A stretch of 30,075 bases of DNA from JAWLBM01 sp041687675 (GCA_041687675.1 JAWLBM010000053.1:1-30075), one strand, 5' to 3'; shown: positions 14,836-23,661, counted from the first letter of the stretch. Program-made: numbers and translations. The notes: generated by a model from the sequence alone, not told the origin.

Positions 14836-15216
14836 ATGACAGAGAACCACCACCCGCTGACCCGCATCCGCCTCGAGCTCGCCCGCAGCCCGGAGTTCCC
14901 CTCCGGCTCCTCGCAGCACGGCTACGAGTTCGTCGCGCCGCTGGACGGCGAGGCCCGGCTCGACCCGTCGGCGTGGAAGAAGCTGAAGGAGCGCTGCCGC
15001 GTCCATCGCTTCTGGGGCAAGGGGGACGAGGACATCGGCCATGTCATCCACCGCCGCGGCAACTGGGTGTTCCACTACGACATCGACGGCGACGAGGACG
15101 ACGAGGCCGGCTACAAGCTCGGCAGCCACAGCTTCAACCTCGGCGACTACGTCTCGATCCGCGACGAGGACGAGGAACTGCACACCTTCCGGGTGGTGCG
15201 CACCGAATCGGTCTGA
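14836..15216 (+). CDS. Conserved alphaproteobacterial protein of unknown function
   Basis: This 126-residue acidic soluble protein is of a kind I recognise as conserved in alphaproteobacteria without a known role. It shows HPLTRIRLELARSPEFP near the N-terminus, SSQHGYEFVAPLD, an RCRVHRFWG strand, then WVFHYDIDGDEDDEAGYKLG and DYVSIRDEDEELHTFRVV. The acidic DGDEDDEAG turn could bind a cation, but this is untested. GAGGGAGAG lies just before the ATG, which settles the start. The FNR/FixK-type box upstream suggests expression under low oxygen. A strong hairpin follows at 15232-15281, so it is probably a single-gene transcript. Confidence 0.8.
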   Translation: MTENHHPLTRIRLELARSPEFPSGSSQHGYEFVAPLDGEARLDPSAWKKLKERCRVHRFWGKGDEDIGHVIHRRGNWVFHYDIDGDEDDEAGYKLGSHSFNLGDYVSIRDEDEELHTFRVVRTESV

Positions 15217-15231
15217 GGCGGGCGGGCCGGC

Positions 15232-15281
15232 GCGAGGTCACGGGCGCCGGCCGGCGCCCCGGCGGTCGCCACCGACCTCGC
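15232..15281 (+). terminator. Long GC hairpin after the acidic protein gene
   Basis: An outer stem GCGAGGTC/GACCTCGC (15232-15239 and 15274-15281) encloses a perfect palindrome, GGGCGCCGGCCGGCGCCC (15242-15259). It begins 16 bases after the stop. There is no T run, so intrinsic termination is uncertain; it may instead protect the 3' end. Confidence 0.45.
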
Positions 15282-15342
15282 GCTCGCTGCGGGCCGTCCC
15301 GCCCCTTGACCCGTCCACGGGATTCGTGGCCCCCTCCCGGGC

Positions 15343-16749
15343 ATGACCGACATCGTCTCCAACGTCGCCGAATACACCGTCTCCGAGATCGCCTTCGCGC
15401 TGAAGCGGACCGTGGAGGACCAGTTCGGGCACGTGCGGGTGCGCGGCGAGATCTCCGGCTACCGCGGGCCGCACTCCTCCGGCCATGCCTATTTTACGCT
15501 GAAGGACGAGGGCGCGCGGCTCGAGGCGGTGATCTGGCGCGGCACCATGGGCCGGCTGAAGGTGCGTCCGGAGGAGGGGATGGAGGTCATCGCCACCGGC
15601 AAGCTCACCACCTTCCCGGGCGCCTCCAAGTACCAGATCGTCATCGACACGCTGGAGCCCGCCGGCATCGGCGCGCTGATGGCGATGGTGGAGGAGCGGC
15701 GCCGGCGCCTGGCGGCCGAGGGCCTGTTCGAGGAGGCCAGGAAGAAGCCGCTGCCGTTCCTGCCGCGCGTCATCGGCGTCGTCACCTCGCCGACCGGGGC
15801 GGTGATCCGCGACATCCTGCACCGCCTCGCCGACCGGTTCCCCGTGCATGTGGTGGTCTGGCCGGTGCGGGTGCAGGGCGAGACCTGCGGGGAGGAGGTT
15901 TCGGCGGCGATCCGCGGCTTCAACGCGCTCGCCCCCGGCGGCCCGGTGCCGCGGCCGGACGTGCTGATCGTCGCCCGCGGCGGCGGGTCGCTGGAGGACC
16001 TCTGGGGCTTCAACGACGAGGCGGTGGTGCGTGCCGCGGCGGAGAGCGCCATCCCGCTGATTTCCGCCGTCGGCCACGAGACCGACTGGACGCTGATCGA
16101 CCACGCCGCCGACCGGCGCGCGCCGACGCCGACCGGCGCGGCCGAGATCGCCGTGCCGGTCCGGCGCGATCTGCTCGACCGGACCGACGACCTCGCCCGC
16201 CGCCTGCACGCCTGCGCCGAGCGGGGGATCGACGAGCGGCGGACGCGGCTCCTCGCCTGCTCGCGGGCGCTGCCGCGGCCGGCGGAGGTGCTCGCCCTGC
16301 CACGCCAGCGCTTCGACGGGGTGGCCGCCCGGCTCTCCAGCGCGCTCGGCGCCAACACCGCCGCCCACGCCCGCCGCTTCGACCGGATCGCCTCGCGCCT
16401 CTCCGTCGGCGGCCTCGTGCGCGCCAACCTGATGTGCCGCGAGCGCCTCGCCGGGCTCGACGCCCGGTCGGGCCGCGCCTTCTGCCGGGTGGTGGAGGGC
16501 CACCGCGCCCGGCTCGACCGGATCGCCCACGTGCTCGACGCCGTCAGCCACAAGGCGACGCTCGCCCGCGGCTTCGCCCTCGTCCGCGACGAGGCCGGGA
16601 CCCCGGTCCGGGCCAGCGCCGACGTCGCGCCCGGCCAGCGGCTCTCGATCGAGTTCGCCGACGGCGCCACCCCCGTCACCGCCGACGGCACCGCCCCGCC
16701 GCGGCGGAAAGCCCCGAAGCCGCCGGCGGGGCAGGGGACGCTTTTCTGA
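15343..16749 (+). CDS. xseA: Exodeoxyribonuclease VII large subunit
   Basis: This 468-residue protein is the catalytic subunit of ExoVII, which with several XseB subunits digests single-stranded DNA from both ends in repair. The N-terminal OB-fold (about residues 8-105: TVSEIAFALKRTVEDQFGHV, VRGEISGYRG, SSGHAYFTLKDE) is followed by the nuclease core with IGVVTSPTGAVIRDILHR, VARGGGSLEDLWGFNDE and AVGHETDWTLIDHAADRRAP, all family hallmarks. A helical arm and a C-terminal segment (ATLARGFALVRDEAG) complete it. Length is normal. No xseB is seen in the window. The ribosome site is poor, but the first ATG fits the family N-terminus. It is convergent with rsmE, and a repeat-derived hairpin lies between them. 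Confidence 0.95.
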   Translation: MTDIVSNVAEYTVSEIAFALKRTVEDQFGHVRVRGEISGYRGPHSSGHAYFTLKDEGARLEAVIWRGTMGRLKVRPEEGMEVIATGKLTTFPGASKYQIVIDTLEPAGIGALMAMVEERRRRLAAEGLFEEARKKPLPFLPRVIGVVTSPTGAVIRDILHRLADRFPVHVVVWPVRVQGETCGEEVSAAIRGFNALAPGGPVPRPDVLIVARGGGSLEDLWGFNDEAVVRAAAESAIPLISAVGHETDWTLIDHAADRRAPTPTGAAEIAVPVRRDLLDRTDDLARRLHACAERGIDERRTRLLACSRALPRPAEVLALPRQRFDGVAARLSSALGANTAAHARRFDRIASRLSVGGLVRANLMCRERLAGLDARSGRAFCRVVEGHRARLDRIAHVLDAVSHKATLARGFALVRDEAGTPVRASADVAPGQRLSIEFADGATPVTADGTAPPRRKAPKPPAGQGTLF

Positions 16750-16775
16750 AGGGCACGCAATCCCCCGCCGGGTGC

Positions 16776-16821
16776 CCCCCTCATCCGCCCTTCGGGCACC
16801 TTCTCCCCGGTGGGGAGAAGG
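16776..16821. terminator. Dispersed repeat acting as probable terminator between xseA and rsmE
   Basis: This is the third copy of the element at 4096-4141; 49 of 50 bases agree, the difference being in the hairpin loop. Its CCTTCTCCCC-GGT-GGGGAGAAGG stem (16799-16821) is followed by ATTTTCCCTTTT, which makes a convincing intrinsic terminator for xseA. The reverse reading also has a stem, so it may serve rsmE too. It fills most of the 95-bp convergent gap. Confidence 0.7.
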
Positions 16822-16844
16822 ATTTTCCCTTTTCCTCGGGCCTC

Positions 16845-17591
16845 TCACCAGTCCCCGATCGTCGCCTGGATCACCGCCAGGGCGGCGACGGCGGCGGTGT
16901 CGGCGCGCAGGATCCTGGGGCCGAGGGGGATGGGGGTGACGAAGGGGAGCGCGAGGAGGGTGCGGCGCTCCTCCTCCGAGAAGCCGCCCTCGGGGCCGAT
17001 CAGCACGGCCAGCGGGCCGCGGCCGAGGGCCTTCAGTCGCTCCAGCGGGTTGGTGGCGTCCTCGGCCTCGTCGCAGAAGATCAGCCGCCGGCCGGGTTCC
17101 TCCGCGGCGAAGCGGGCGAGCACCCGGTCGAGCTTCTCCTCCGCCTCCACCGCCGGCACGTGGAGGACGCCGCACTGCTCCGCGGCCTCGACCACGTTGG
17201 CGCGCATGCGCTCGAGGTTCACCCGGCTCGCCTGGGTGTGGCGGGTGAGGACGGGCCGCATCCGGCCGACGCCCATCTCCACCGCCTTCTGCACCATGTA
17301 GTCGAGCCGGGCGTGCTTCAGCGGCGCGAACAGCCAGAGGAGGTCCGGGTCCGGCGGCTGCGGCCTCGTCATCGCGCCGACCGACAGCTCGGCGCCCTTG
17401 CGCGAGGCGCCGGCGACGGTGGCGCGGAACTCGCCGGAGGCGCCGTCGAAGACGAGCACCGCGGCGCCCTCGGAGAGGCGCAGCACGTTGACGAGGTAGT
17501 TCGCCTGCTCGCGGGTGAGCGACAGCCGGTCGCCCTCGGCGAGCGGCCCCGGGACGAACAGGCGGGGGGTGCGGAAATCGGAGTGCGCCAT
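16845..17591 (-). CDS. rsmE: 16S rRNA m3U1498 methyltransferase RsmE
   Basis: This 248-residue SAM-dependent methyltransferase of the SPOUT superfamily methylates N3 of U1498 in 16S rRNA. An N-terminal PUA-like part (RLFVPGPLAEGDRLSLTREQ, ANYLVNVLRL) precedes the knotted catalytic domain with LKHARLDYMVQKAVEMGVG, EAAEQCGVLHVP, LIGPEGGFSEEE and the C-terminal PLGPRILRADTAAVAAL, which forms the SAM-binding knot. Length is normal. The ATG at 17591 begins MAHSDFRTPRLFV, which fits the family; no strong ribosome site is seen. It lies 86 bp downstream of the acyl-CoA synthetase/GNAT gene on the same strand. A perfect CCGCGGATCCGCGG palindrome is in that gap (17639-17652). Confidence 0.95.
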   Translation of the reverse strand: MAHSDFRTPRLFVPGPLAEGDRLSLTREQANYLVNVLRLSEGAAVLVFDGASGEFRATVAGASRKGAELSVGAMTRPQPPDPDLLWLFAPLKHARLDYMVQKAVEMGVGRMRPVLTRHTQASRVNLERMRANVVEAAEQCGVLHVPAVEAEEKLDRVLARFAAEEPGRRLIFCDEAEDATNPLERLKALGRGPLAVLIGPEGGFSEEERRTLLALPFVTPIPLGPRILRADTAAVAALAVIQATIGDW

Positions 17592-17677
17592 GGCGAGGGG
17601 ATAGCACGGCGGACCCGGGCGGCGGGAGGGGGCCCCGGCCGCGGATCCGCGGCGCACGGCCGGCCGCCGACAACCGG

Positions 17678-20410
17678 TCAGCCCAGCGTCGGGTCCGCCT
17701 CCACCGCCTTCGCCAGGTCCAGCCGCACGTCCATGATCTCCGGGCTCTCCGGCTCCGGATGCGCCTCGAAGCCGAGGGCGAGGCACATCTCGATCATGGT
17801 GGTGTTCTCGCGCAGCACCTCGCCGCGGATCTCGCCGTAGCCCTCGCGCCGGGCGAAGCGGATGATGAGCCGCATCAGCTCCCAGCCGAGGCCCTTGCCC
17901 TTGAGGTCGGAGCGGACGGCGATGGCATATTCGCCGTGCTCGCGGTCGGCGTTGCCGTGCAGGCGCACCGCGCCGAGCATCTCCCCGCTCGCCGGGTCGA
18001 TGGCGATGAAGGCCATGGCGCGGGCATAGTCGATCTGGGTCAGGCGGGCGATGAAGGCGTGGCCGAGCTCGCGCACGCGGGCGAAGAAGCGCAGCCGCAT
18101 GTCCTCGTCGGTCATCCGCGCGAAGAAGGGCGGGTAGAGGCGCTCGTCCTCGGGCCGGATCGGGCGCACCAGCACCTCGTCCCCGTCGCGCAGGCGGATG
18201 GTCTGCTCCCACTCGCTCGGATAGGGACGGATGGCGAGGCGCGGATGGCCCTGCTTCGGCCCCGGCGCCGGCACCGCCAGCGCCGTCTCCGGATCGACCT
18301 GCACGCGGGCGTCGACGGTGACCACCCGCTCCGCGTCGGCGACCACCGGGTTGAGGTCGATCTCGCGGATGCGCGGCTCGTCGCTGACGAGCAGCGACAG
18401 CTTGACGAGCATCGTCGCCAGCCGCTCCCGGTCCACCGGCGGGCGGTCGCGGTAGCCGGCGATCTGGCGGGAGACGCGGGTGCGGGAGATGAGGTCGAGG
18501 GCGACGTTGACGTCGAGCGGCGGCAGCGCCAGCGCCTTGTCGTCGATGACCTCCACCGCCGTGCCGCCGCGGCCGAACACGACCACCGGGCCGAACACCG
18601 GGTCGTCGGCGACGCCGGCGATCAGCTCCACCGCCTTCGGCGCGATGATCATCGGATGCAGGGTGACGCCCTCGAGCCGGGCCTCGGGCCGGGCGGCGCG
18701 GGCGCGGTCGAGGATGCGCGCCGTCGCCTCCCGGACGGCCGCCGGCGAGGTCAGCTCCAGCTCGACGCCGCCGACGTCGGACTTGTGGACGATGTCGGGC
18801 GAGGCGATCTTCGCCACCACCGCCCGGTTCCGCTCGAACAGGGCGGCGGACCGGGCCTCCGCCTCCTCCGGGGTCGCCGCCGGCACCGCCGGCACGGCCT
18901 CGATGCCGTAGGCCGACAGGACGTCCGAGACCTCCGTCGCGGTGAGCCAGGAGCGGCCGTCGGCGATCGCCCGGTCGACCGCGGCGCGGGCGCGATCGCG
19001 GTCGGGCGCGAAGCCGGCGAGGAGGTCGGGCGGCGTCGCCGTCAGCGCCTCCTGCGCCTCGGCGTGGCGGACGAGCTGCATCAGGCCCTCGACCGCCCGG
19101 TCCGGCGTGTCGAGCACCGGCACCTTGGCCGCGGTGAAGACGCCCTCGGAGCCGTCGTCGAGGCCGAGCCAGCAGGCGATCACCGGCTTGCCGCGGTAGT
19201 GGGTGCGGCGGAACTCGGTGATCGCCTCGACGGAGGCCTCGGCCGCGGCCCTGGAGGAGGCGAGCGCCGTCGGGCAGTTCATCACCAGCACGGCGTCGTT
19301 CTCCTGGTCTGTGAGCAGCGCGGCGAGCGCGGCGCGGTAGCGCTCCGGCGGGGCGTCGCCGATGATGTCGACGGGATTGCCCCGGGACCAGGTCGGCGGC
19401 AGCGTCGCGTCGAGGGCGGCCATGGTTTCCTTCGAGACGTCGGCGAGCGTGCCGCCGAGGTCGCCCAGCCGGTCGGCGGCGAGCACGCCGGCGCCGCCGC
19501 CGTTGGTCAGCACGGCGATGCGCCGCCCGCCGATGCGGGGGACGAGGCTCAGCGTCTCGGCGGCGGCGAACAGCTCGCCGAGGTCGTTCACGCGCAGCAC
19601 GCCGGCGCGGCGGAAGGCGGCGTCGTAGACCGCGTCGACGCCGGCCAGCGCGCCGGTGTGCGAGGCGGCGGCGCGGGCGCTGGCGGCGTGGCGGCCGGCC
19701 TTCACCACCACCACCGGCTTCATCCGGGCGGCGGCGCGGGCGGCGGACATGAAGGCGCGGGCGTCGCGCACGGCCTCGACGTAGAGGAGGATCGCGCGGG
19801 TGGAATAGTCGAGCGCGAAATGGTCGAGCAGTTCGGCGAAGCCTACGTCGAGGGCGTCGCCGATGGAGGCGAGGCCGGAGAAGCCCACCTCGTTGCGTTC
19901 CGCCCAGTCGAGCACCGAGGTGAGGATCGCGCCGGACTGCGAGATCAGCGCCACGTCGCCCTTGCGCGGCGCGCGCTGGGCGAAGGAGGCGTTCATGGTC
20001 GCCTGCGGGGAGATCACGCCGATGCAGTTGGGCCCGATCAGCCGCATGCCGTGGCGGTGCGCCGTCTCCACCGCCGCGGCGCCGAGCGAGCCGGGGCCGT
20101 GGCCGAGGCCGGCGGTGATGACGATCGCGGCGCGGGCGCCGGCGCTGCCGAGTTCGTCGATCACCCCCACCACCGCCGCCGGCGGCACCGAGATCACGCC
20201 GAGATCGGGCCGGCGCGGCAGGTCGCCGATCGAGCGGTGGAGGACCAGGCCGCCGATCTCGCCGCCCTTGGGGTTCACCAGCATCAGCCGGTCGCGCGCG
20301 CCCTCGAGGAGGTTCCGCGCCACGATCGCCCCCACCGCCCCCGGGCGGGTGGAGGCGCCGACGATGACGATGGACTCGGGATGGAAGAAGGCCTCGACGG
20401 ACTCGGGCAT
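17678..20410 (-). CDS. ADP-forming acyl-CoA synthetase / GNAT acetyltransferase fusion (Pat-like)
   Basis: This 910-residue protein has the domain order of bacterial protein acetyltransferase Pat/PatZ. A CoA-binding domain (about residues 1-130: SIVIVGAS, GPNCIGVISP) comes first, then a succinyl-CoA-ligase-like domain (about 150-300), an ATP-grasp domain (about 470-700: VVAKIASPDIVHKSDVGGV, EIDLNPVV), and a C-terminal GNAT domain (about 740-910) with the acetyl-CoA loop SDLKGKGLGWELM. Pat enzymes acetylate lysines of metabolic enzymes such as acetyl-CoA synthetase. Here the motif ASHTGALAG keeps the histidine (His251) that is phosphorylated in true ADP-forming synthetases and that, as I recall, is asparagine in enterobacterial Pat, so synthetase activity may remain. 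GAGGATC lies near the ATG. It sits downstream of the universal stress protein gene (159-bp gap) on the same strand. Confidence 0.85.
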   Translation of the reverse strand: MPESVEAFFHPESIVIVGASTRPGAVGAIVARNLLEGARDRLMLVNPKGGEIGGLVLHRSIGDLPRRPDLGVISVPPAAVVGVIDELGSAGARAAIVITAGLGHGPGSLGAAAVETAHRHGMRLIGPNCIGVISPQATMNASFAQRAPRKGDVALISQSGAILTSVLDWAERNEVGFSGLASIGDALDVGFAELLDHFALDYSTRAILLYVEAVRDARAFMSAARAAARMKPVVVVKAGRHAASARAAASHTGALAGVDAVYDAAFRRAGVLRVNDLGELFAAAETLSLVPRIGGRRIAVLTNGGGAGVLAADRLGDLGGTLADVSKETMAALDATLPPTWSRGNPVDIIGDAPPERYRAALAALLTDQENDAVLVMNCPTALASSRAAAEASVEAITEFRRTHYRGKPVIACWLGLDDGSEGVFTAAKVPVLDTPDRAVEGLMQLVRHAEAQEALTATPPDLLAGFAPDRDRARAAVDRAIADGRSWLTATEVSDVLSAYGIEAVPAVPAATPEEAEARSAALFERNRAVVAKIASPDIVHKSDVGGVELELTSPAAVREATARILDRARAARPEARLEGVTLHPMIIAPKAVELIAGVADDPVFGPVVVFGRGGTAVEVIDDKALALPPLDVNVALDLISRTRVSRQIAGYRDRPPVDRERLATMLVKLSLLVSDEPRIREIDLNPVVADAERVVTVDARVQVDPETALAVPAPGPKQGHPRLAIRPYPSEWEQTIRLRDGDEVLVRPIRPEDERLYPPFFARMTDEDMRLRFFARVRELGHAFIARLTQIDYARAMAFIAIDPASGEMLGAVRLHGNADREHGEYAIAVRSDLKGKGLGWELMRLIIRFARREGYGEIRGEVLRENTTMIEMCLALGFEAHPEPESPEIMDVRLDLAKAVEADPTLG

Positions 20411-20569
20411 GGACAGGGATCCTCGCGGGCTGGGCTCGACAGCGAGCCTAACGTCGTTCCGGGCGTAACGTATCCCCGCGGTTATGATCGACGCGTGTGT
20501 CCGCGCCTTGACGGCCCGGCGCCGGGGCGTCGGGTCGCGGTCTTCGCGGTCCGGGGAGCGCGACCGGCG

Positions 20570-21400
20570 TCAGTGCGCCATCACGGTCGGGACGATCATC
20601 GATTCCAGCATGTCGCGGGTGGCGCCGCCGATGATGAACTCGCGCAGGCGGCTGTGGCCGTAAGCGCCCATCACCAGGAAGTCTGCGTCGATCTCGCGCA
20701 CATGGTCGTTGAGCGTGCCGGCGACGTCGGAGGTGCTGCGGTTCACCGAGTTGACCGACACGTCGAGGCCGTGGCGGGAGAGATAGGTCGCGACCTCCGC
20801 CCCCGGCTCGCCGTCATGGCCGCGCGGGGTGCCGACGATGGTCACCTCGACCGCCTCTGCCATCTCGAGCAGCGGCAGCGCCGCGTGGACGGCGCGCGCG
20901 GCGGTGGAGGAGCCGTCCCAGGCGACCACGGCGCGGCGAAACCGGAGGCCGTTGGTCCAGCCGTGGGGCACCACCATCAGCGGCACGCTGGCGTCGAAGA
21001 GGACAGCCTCGGTGATCGCCGCCCGCATCGGCTCGGGACGCTCGGGGTCCTCCTGGCCGATCAGCACCAGGTCGGAGAGGTGGGCCTGCGCCACAACCGG
21101 GGCGGTCGCGCCGGCGAGAACGGTCGAGGTGCGCGCCTCGGCGGAGACGCCGGCGGAGGTCGCCATCGCGGCGAAGCGCTCGGCGGCCTCCTTGGCCTGG
21201 CGCTGCGCCTCCTCCATCGCGCCGACGATGTAGTCGGCCGGGATCGGCGAGGCGAGGAAGCCCGGGGCGAGCGGCTCCATCGCCAGCGCGAGGCCGGTCA
21301 CATGGGCGCCGGTGCGCCCGGCGATGTCCATCGCCACCATGGCGGCCGGCAGCGCCGGGTCGTAGAGGTCGACGATGGTGAATATGTCCCTGATGGCCAT
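20570..21400 (-). CDS. Universal stress protein, two UspA domains
   Basis: This 276-residue cytosolic protein has two tandem Usp domains. The first (about residues 1-145: IRDIFTIVDLYDPALPAAM, SDLVLIGQEDP) is degenerate. The second (about 150-276: RRAVVAWDGSSTAARAVHAA and VMGAYGHSRLREFIIGGATR) keeps the G-x2-G-x9-G nucleotide-binding pattern near its end. Usp proteins help cells survive starvation, oxidants or low oxygen, often by ATP-dependent signalling. The ATG at 21400 fits the family start; a weak GGGGACGG lies upstream. A TTGAG-N4-ATCAA FNR/FixK-type box lies 86 bases upstream, overlapping the end of glcB, and an inverted repeat CACCGTG-C-CACGGTG is at 21456-21470. It follows glcB by 95 bp. 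Confidence 0.9.
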   Translation of the reverse strand: MAIRDIFTIVDLYDPALPAAMVAMDIAGRTGAHVTGLALAMEPLAPGFLASPIPADYIVGAMEEAQRQAKEAAERFAAMATSAGVSAEARTSTVLAGATAPVVAQAHLSDLVLIGQEDPERPEPMRAAITEAVLFDASVPLMVVPHGWTNGLRFRRAVVAWDGSSTAARAVHAALPLLEMAEAVEVTIVGTPRGHDGEPGAEVATYLSRHGLDVSVNSVNRSTSDVAGTLNDHVREIDADFLVMGAYGHSRLREFIIGGATRDMLESMIVPTVMAH

Positions 21401-21485
21401 GGTGTTTTCCGTCCCCTGCCGCCGGATGGGCGCGGCGCCCCTGCGTCGAGGCCGCCACCGTGCCACGGTGAGCCGGGCGGCGGCC

Positions 21486-21499
21486 TTGAGGCGGATCAA
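21486..21499 (-). promoter_or_regulatory. FNR/FixK-type box upstream of the universal stress protein gene
   Basis: Read on the minus strand the site is TTGATCCGCCTCAA, that is TTGAT-N4-CTCAA, nine of ten defined positions of the FNR/FixK consensus. It overlaps the stop codon of glcB and lies 86 bases before the usp start. Universal stress genes are classic FNR/FixK targets in several bacteria, so the placement makes sense. Confidence 0.6.
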
Positions 21500-23661
21500 T
21501 GCCGTTGCGCGGCCTTCGCCTCGCGCCGGCGCGCGTGAAGGACCGGCTCGGTGTAGCCGTTCGGCTGCTCGCGTCCCTTGAAAACGAGGTCGAGCGCCGC
21601 CTGGAAGGCGACCGAGCCGTCGAAGTCCTCTGCCATGGGGCGGTAGCCCGGCTCGCCCTCGTTCTGGCCGTCGACCACCCGCGCCATCCGCTTCATGGTC
21701 TCCAACACCTGGCCGCGGCCGACAATCCCGTGGTGCAGCCAGTTGGCGATGTGCTGGGAGGAGATGCGCAGCGTCGCCCGGTCCTCCATCAGCGCGACGT
21801 CGTGGATGTCCGGCACCTTGGAGCAGCCGATGCCGAGGTCGACCCAGCGTACCACGTAGCCGAGGATGCCCTGGGCGTTGTTGTCGAGTTCGGCCGCCAC
21901 GTCGTCCGGGCTCCAGTTGGTGTCGGCGGCGAGCGGGATGGCGAGGAGGTCCGAGCGCCTCGCCGGCGTCCGGCCGGCGATCGCCGCCTGCCGCGCGGCG
22001 ACGTCGACGCGCAGGTAGTGCGTCGCGTGCAGCGTCGCCGCCGTCGGCGACGGCACCCAGGCGGTGCTCGCGCCGGACATCGGGTGGCCGATCTTCTCCG
22101 CCAGCATCGCCGCCATCCGGTCCGGGGCGGCCCACATGCCCTTGCCGATCTGCGCCCGGCCCGGCAGGCCGGCGGAGAGGCCGGCGTCGACGTTGCCGTC
22201 CTCATAGGCCTTGATCCAGGCGCTCGACTTCATCTCCGCCTTGCGCACCACGGCGCCGGCCTCCATCGAGGTGTGGATCTCGTCGCCGGTGCGGTCGAGG
22301 AAGCCGGTGTTGATGAAGGCCACCCGGTCGCGGGCGGCATGGATCGAGGCCTTGAGGTTGGCCGAGGTGCGCCTCTCCTCGTCCATGATACCCATCTTCA
22401 GCGTGTTCCGCGCCATGCCGAGGCCCTCCTCGATCGCGGCGAACAGCCGGTCGGCGAAGGCGACCTCCTCCGGCCCGTGCATCTTCGGCTTGACGATGTA
22501 GACCGACCCGGCGCGGCTGTTCGCCCGCCGTCCGCTGGGACCGACGTCGTGCAGCGCGATCATCGAGGTGACGAGGCCGTCGAGGATTCCCTCGGGGATC
22601 TCCCGGCCGTCGGCGTCCAGCACCGCGTCGGTCGTCATCAGGTGGCCGACGTTGCGCACCAGCATCAGGCTGCGGCCCTTCAGCACCAGTTCGGAGCCGT
22701 CCGGCGCGGTGAACACGCGGTCCTCTGCGAGGCGGCGGGTCATCGTCCGGCCGGCTTTCTCGAAGGTCTCCTCGAGGTCGCCCCGCATCAGGCCGAGCCA
22801 GTTGCGGTAGACGAGCACCTTGTCCTCCGCGTCCACCGCGGCGACGGAGTCCTCGCAGTCCATGATGGTGGAGACGGCGCTCTCCAGCACCACGTCGGAG
22901 ATGCCGGCGGGGTCGGCCGCGCCGACCTGCGTCGCGCGGTCGATGCGGATCTCGGCATGGAGGCCGTGGATGCGCAGGAGCACGGAGGCGGGCGCCCTGG
23001 CCTCGCCGGTCCAGCCGGCGAAGAGCGAGGGATCGGCGAGCCCGGTCTCGCCGGCGCGGGAGGAGACGGCGAGGCGCCCGTCCTCGACGGCAAGGCCGCC
23101 GACCGCCGCCCAGCTGCCGGCCGCGAGCGGGGCGACGTCGTCGAGCAGCGCCTTGGCGGTCGCCACCACGGCCGCGCCGCGCGCCGGGTCGTAGCCCCGG
23201 GTCGAGCGTTCGCCCGGCACCGCGTCGGTGCCGTAAAGGGCGTCGTAGAGGCTGCCCCAGCGGGCGTTGGCGGCGTTGAGGGCATAGCGCGCGTTCATCA
23301 CCGGCACGACCAGCTGCGGGCCGGCGAGGGTGGCGATCTCCGGGTCGACGTCGCGGGTGCCGATGGTGAAGTCGGCCGGCTCCGGCACGAGGTAGCCGAT
23401 CTCCTCGAGGAACGCCTCGTAGGCCGCCTGGTCGACCGGCCGGCCCGGATGCGCGCGGTGCCAGCCGTCGATCTTCGCCTGCATCTCGTCGCGGACCTGG
23501 AGCAGCCGCCGGTTTTCGGGCGCGAAGTCGCGGACCAGCGCCGCAAGGCACGCCCAGAACCGGTCCGCCTCCACCCCCGTGCCGGGAAGCGCCTCCACCT
23601 CGATGAAGCGCTGGAACCCGGCGTCCACGGCCAGCCCGTCGATCTCGATCCGCTCGGTCAT
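21496..23661 (-). CDS. glcB: Malate synthase G
   Basis: This 721-residue monomeric enzyme condenses glyoxylate with acetyl-CoA to give malate, in the glyoxylate or glycolate route. The length is that of malate synthase G rather than the shorter A form. Typical blocks are MNARYALNAANARWGSLYDALYGTD (shown in part), STIMDCEDSVAAVDAEDK, VYRNWLGLMRGDLEE, LMLVRNVGHLM, KPKMHGPEEVAFADRLF, GIMDEERRTSANLK and the C-terminal ISSQHIANWLHHG. The start at 23661 (MTERIEIDGL) was chosen because AGAGGA lies a few bases upstream and it matches the family; upstream ATGs lack this. It is divergent from the histidine kinase across 425 bp and precedes usp on the same strand. No glycolate oxidase genes are in view. 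Confidence 0.95.
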   Translation of the reverse strand: MTERIEIDGLAVDAGFQRFIEVEALPGTGVEADRFWACLAALVRDFAPENRRLLQVRDEMQAKIDGWHRAHPGRPVDQAAYEAFLEEIGYLVPEPADFTIGTRDVDPEIATLAGPQLVVPVMNARYALNAANARWGSLYDALYGTDAVPGERSTRGYDPARGAAVVATAKALLDDVAPLAAGSWAAVGGLAVEDGRLAVSSRAGETGLADPSLFAGWTGEARAPASVLLRIHGLHAEIRIDRATQVGAADPAGISDVVLESAVSTIMDCEDSVAAVDAEDKVLVYRNWLGLMRGDLEETFEKAGRTMTRRLAEDRVFTAPDGSELVLKGRSLMLVRNVGHLMTTDAVLDADGREIPEGILDGLVTSMIALHDVGPSGRRANSRAGSVYIVKPKMHGPEEVAFADRLFAAIEEGLGMARNTLKMGIMDEERRTSANLKASIHAARDRVAFINTGFLDRTGDEIHTSMEAGAVVRKAEMKSSAWIKAYEDGNVDAGLSAGLPGRAQIGKGMWAAPDRMAAMLAEKIGHPMSGASTAWVPSPTAATLHATHYLRVDVAARQAAIAGRTPARRSDLLAIPLAADTNWSPDDVAAELDNNAQGILGYVVRWVDLGIGCSKVPDIHDVALMEDRATLRISSQHIANWLHHGIVGRGQVLETMKRMARVVDGQNEGEPGYRPMAEDFDGSVAFQAALDLVFKGREQPNGYTEPVLHARRREAKAAQRH

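Noticed and set aside
20411..20569. GGAAC near the start of the acyl-CoA synthetase/GNAT gene on the minus strand as an EcfG promoter.
   Set aside because: No CGTT occurs 16 or 17 bases downstream; the nearby CGTT is far too close.
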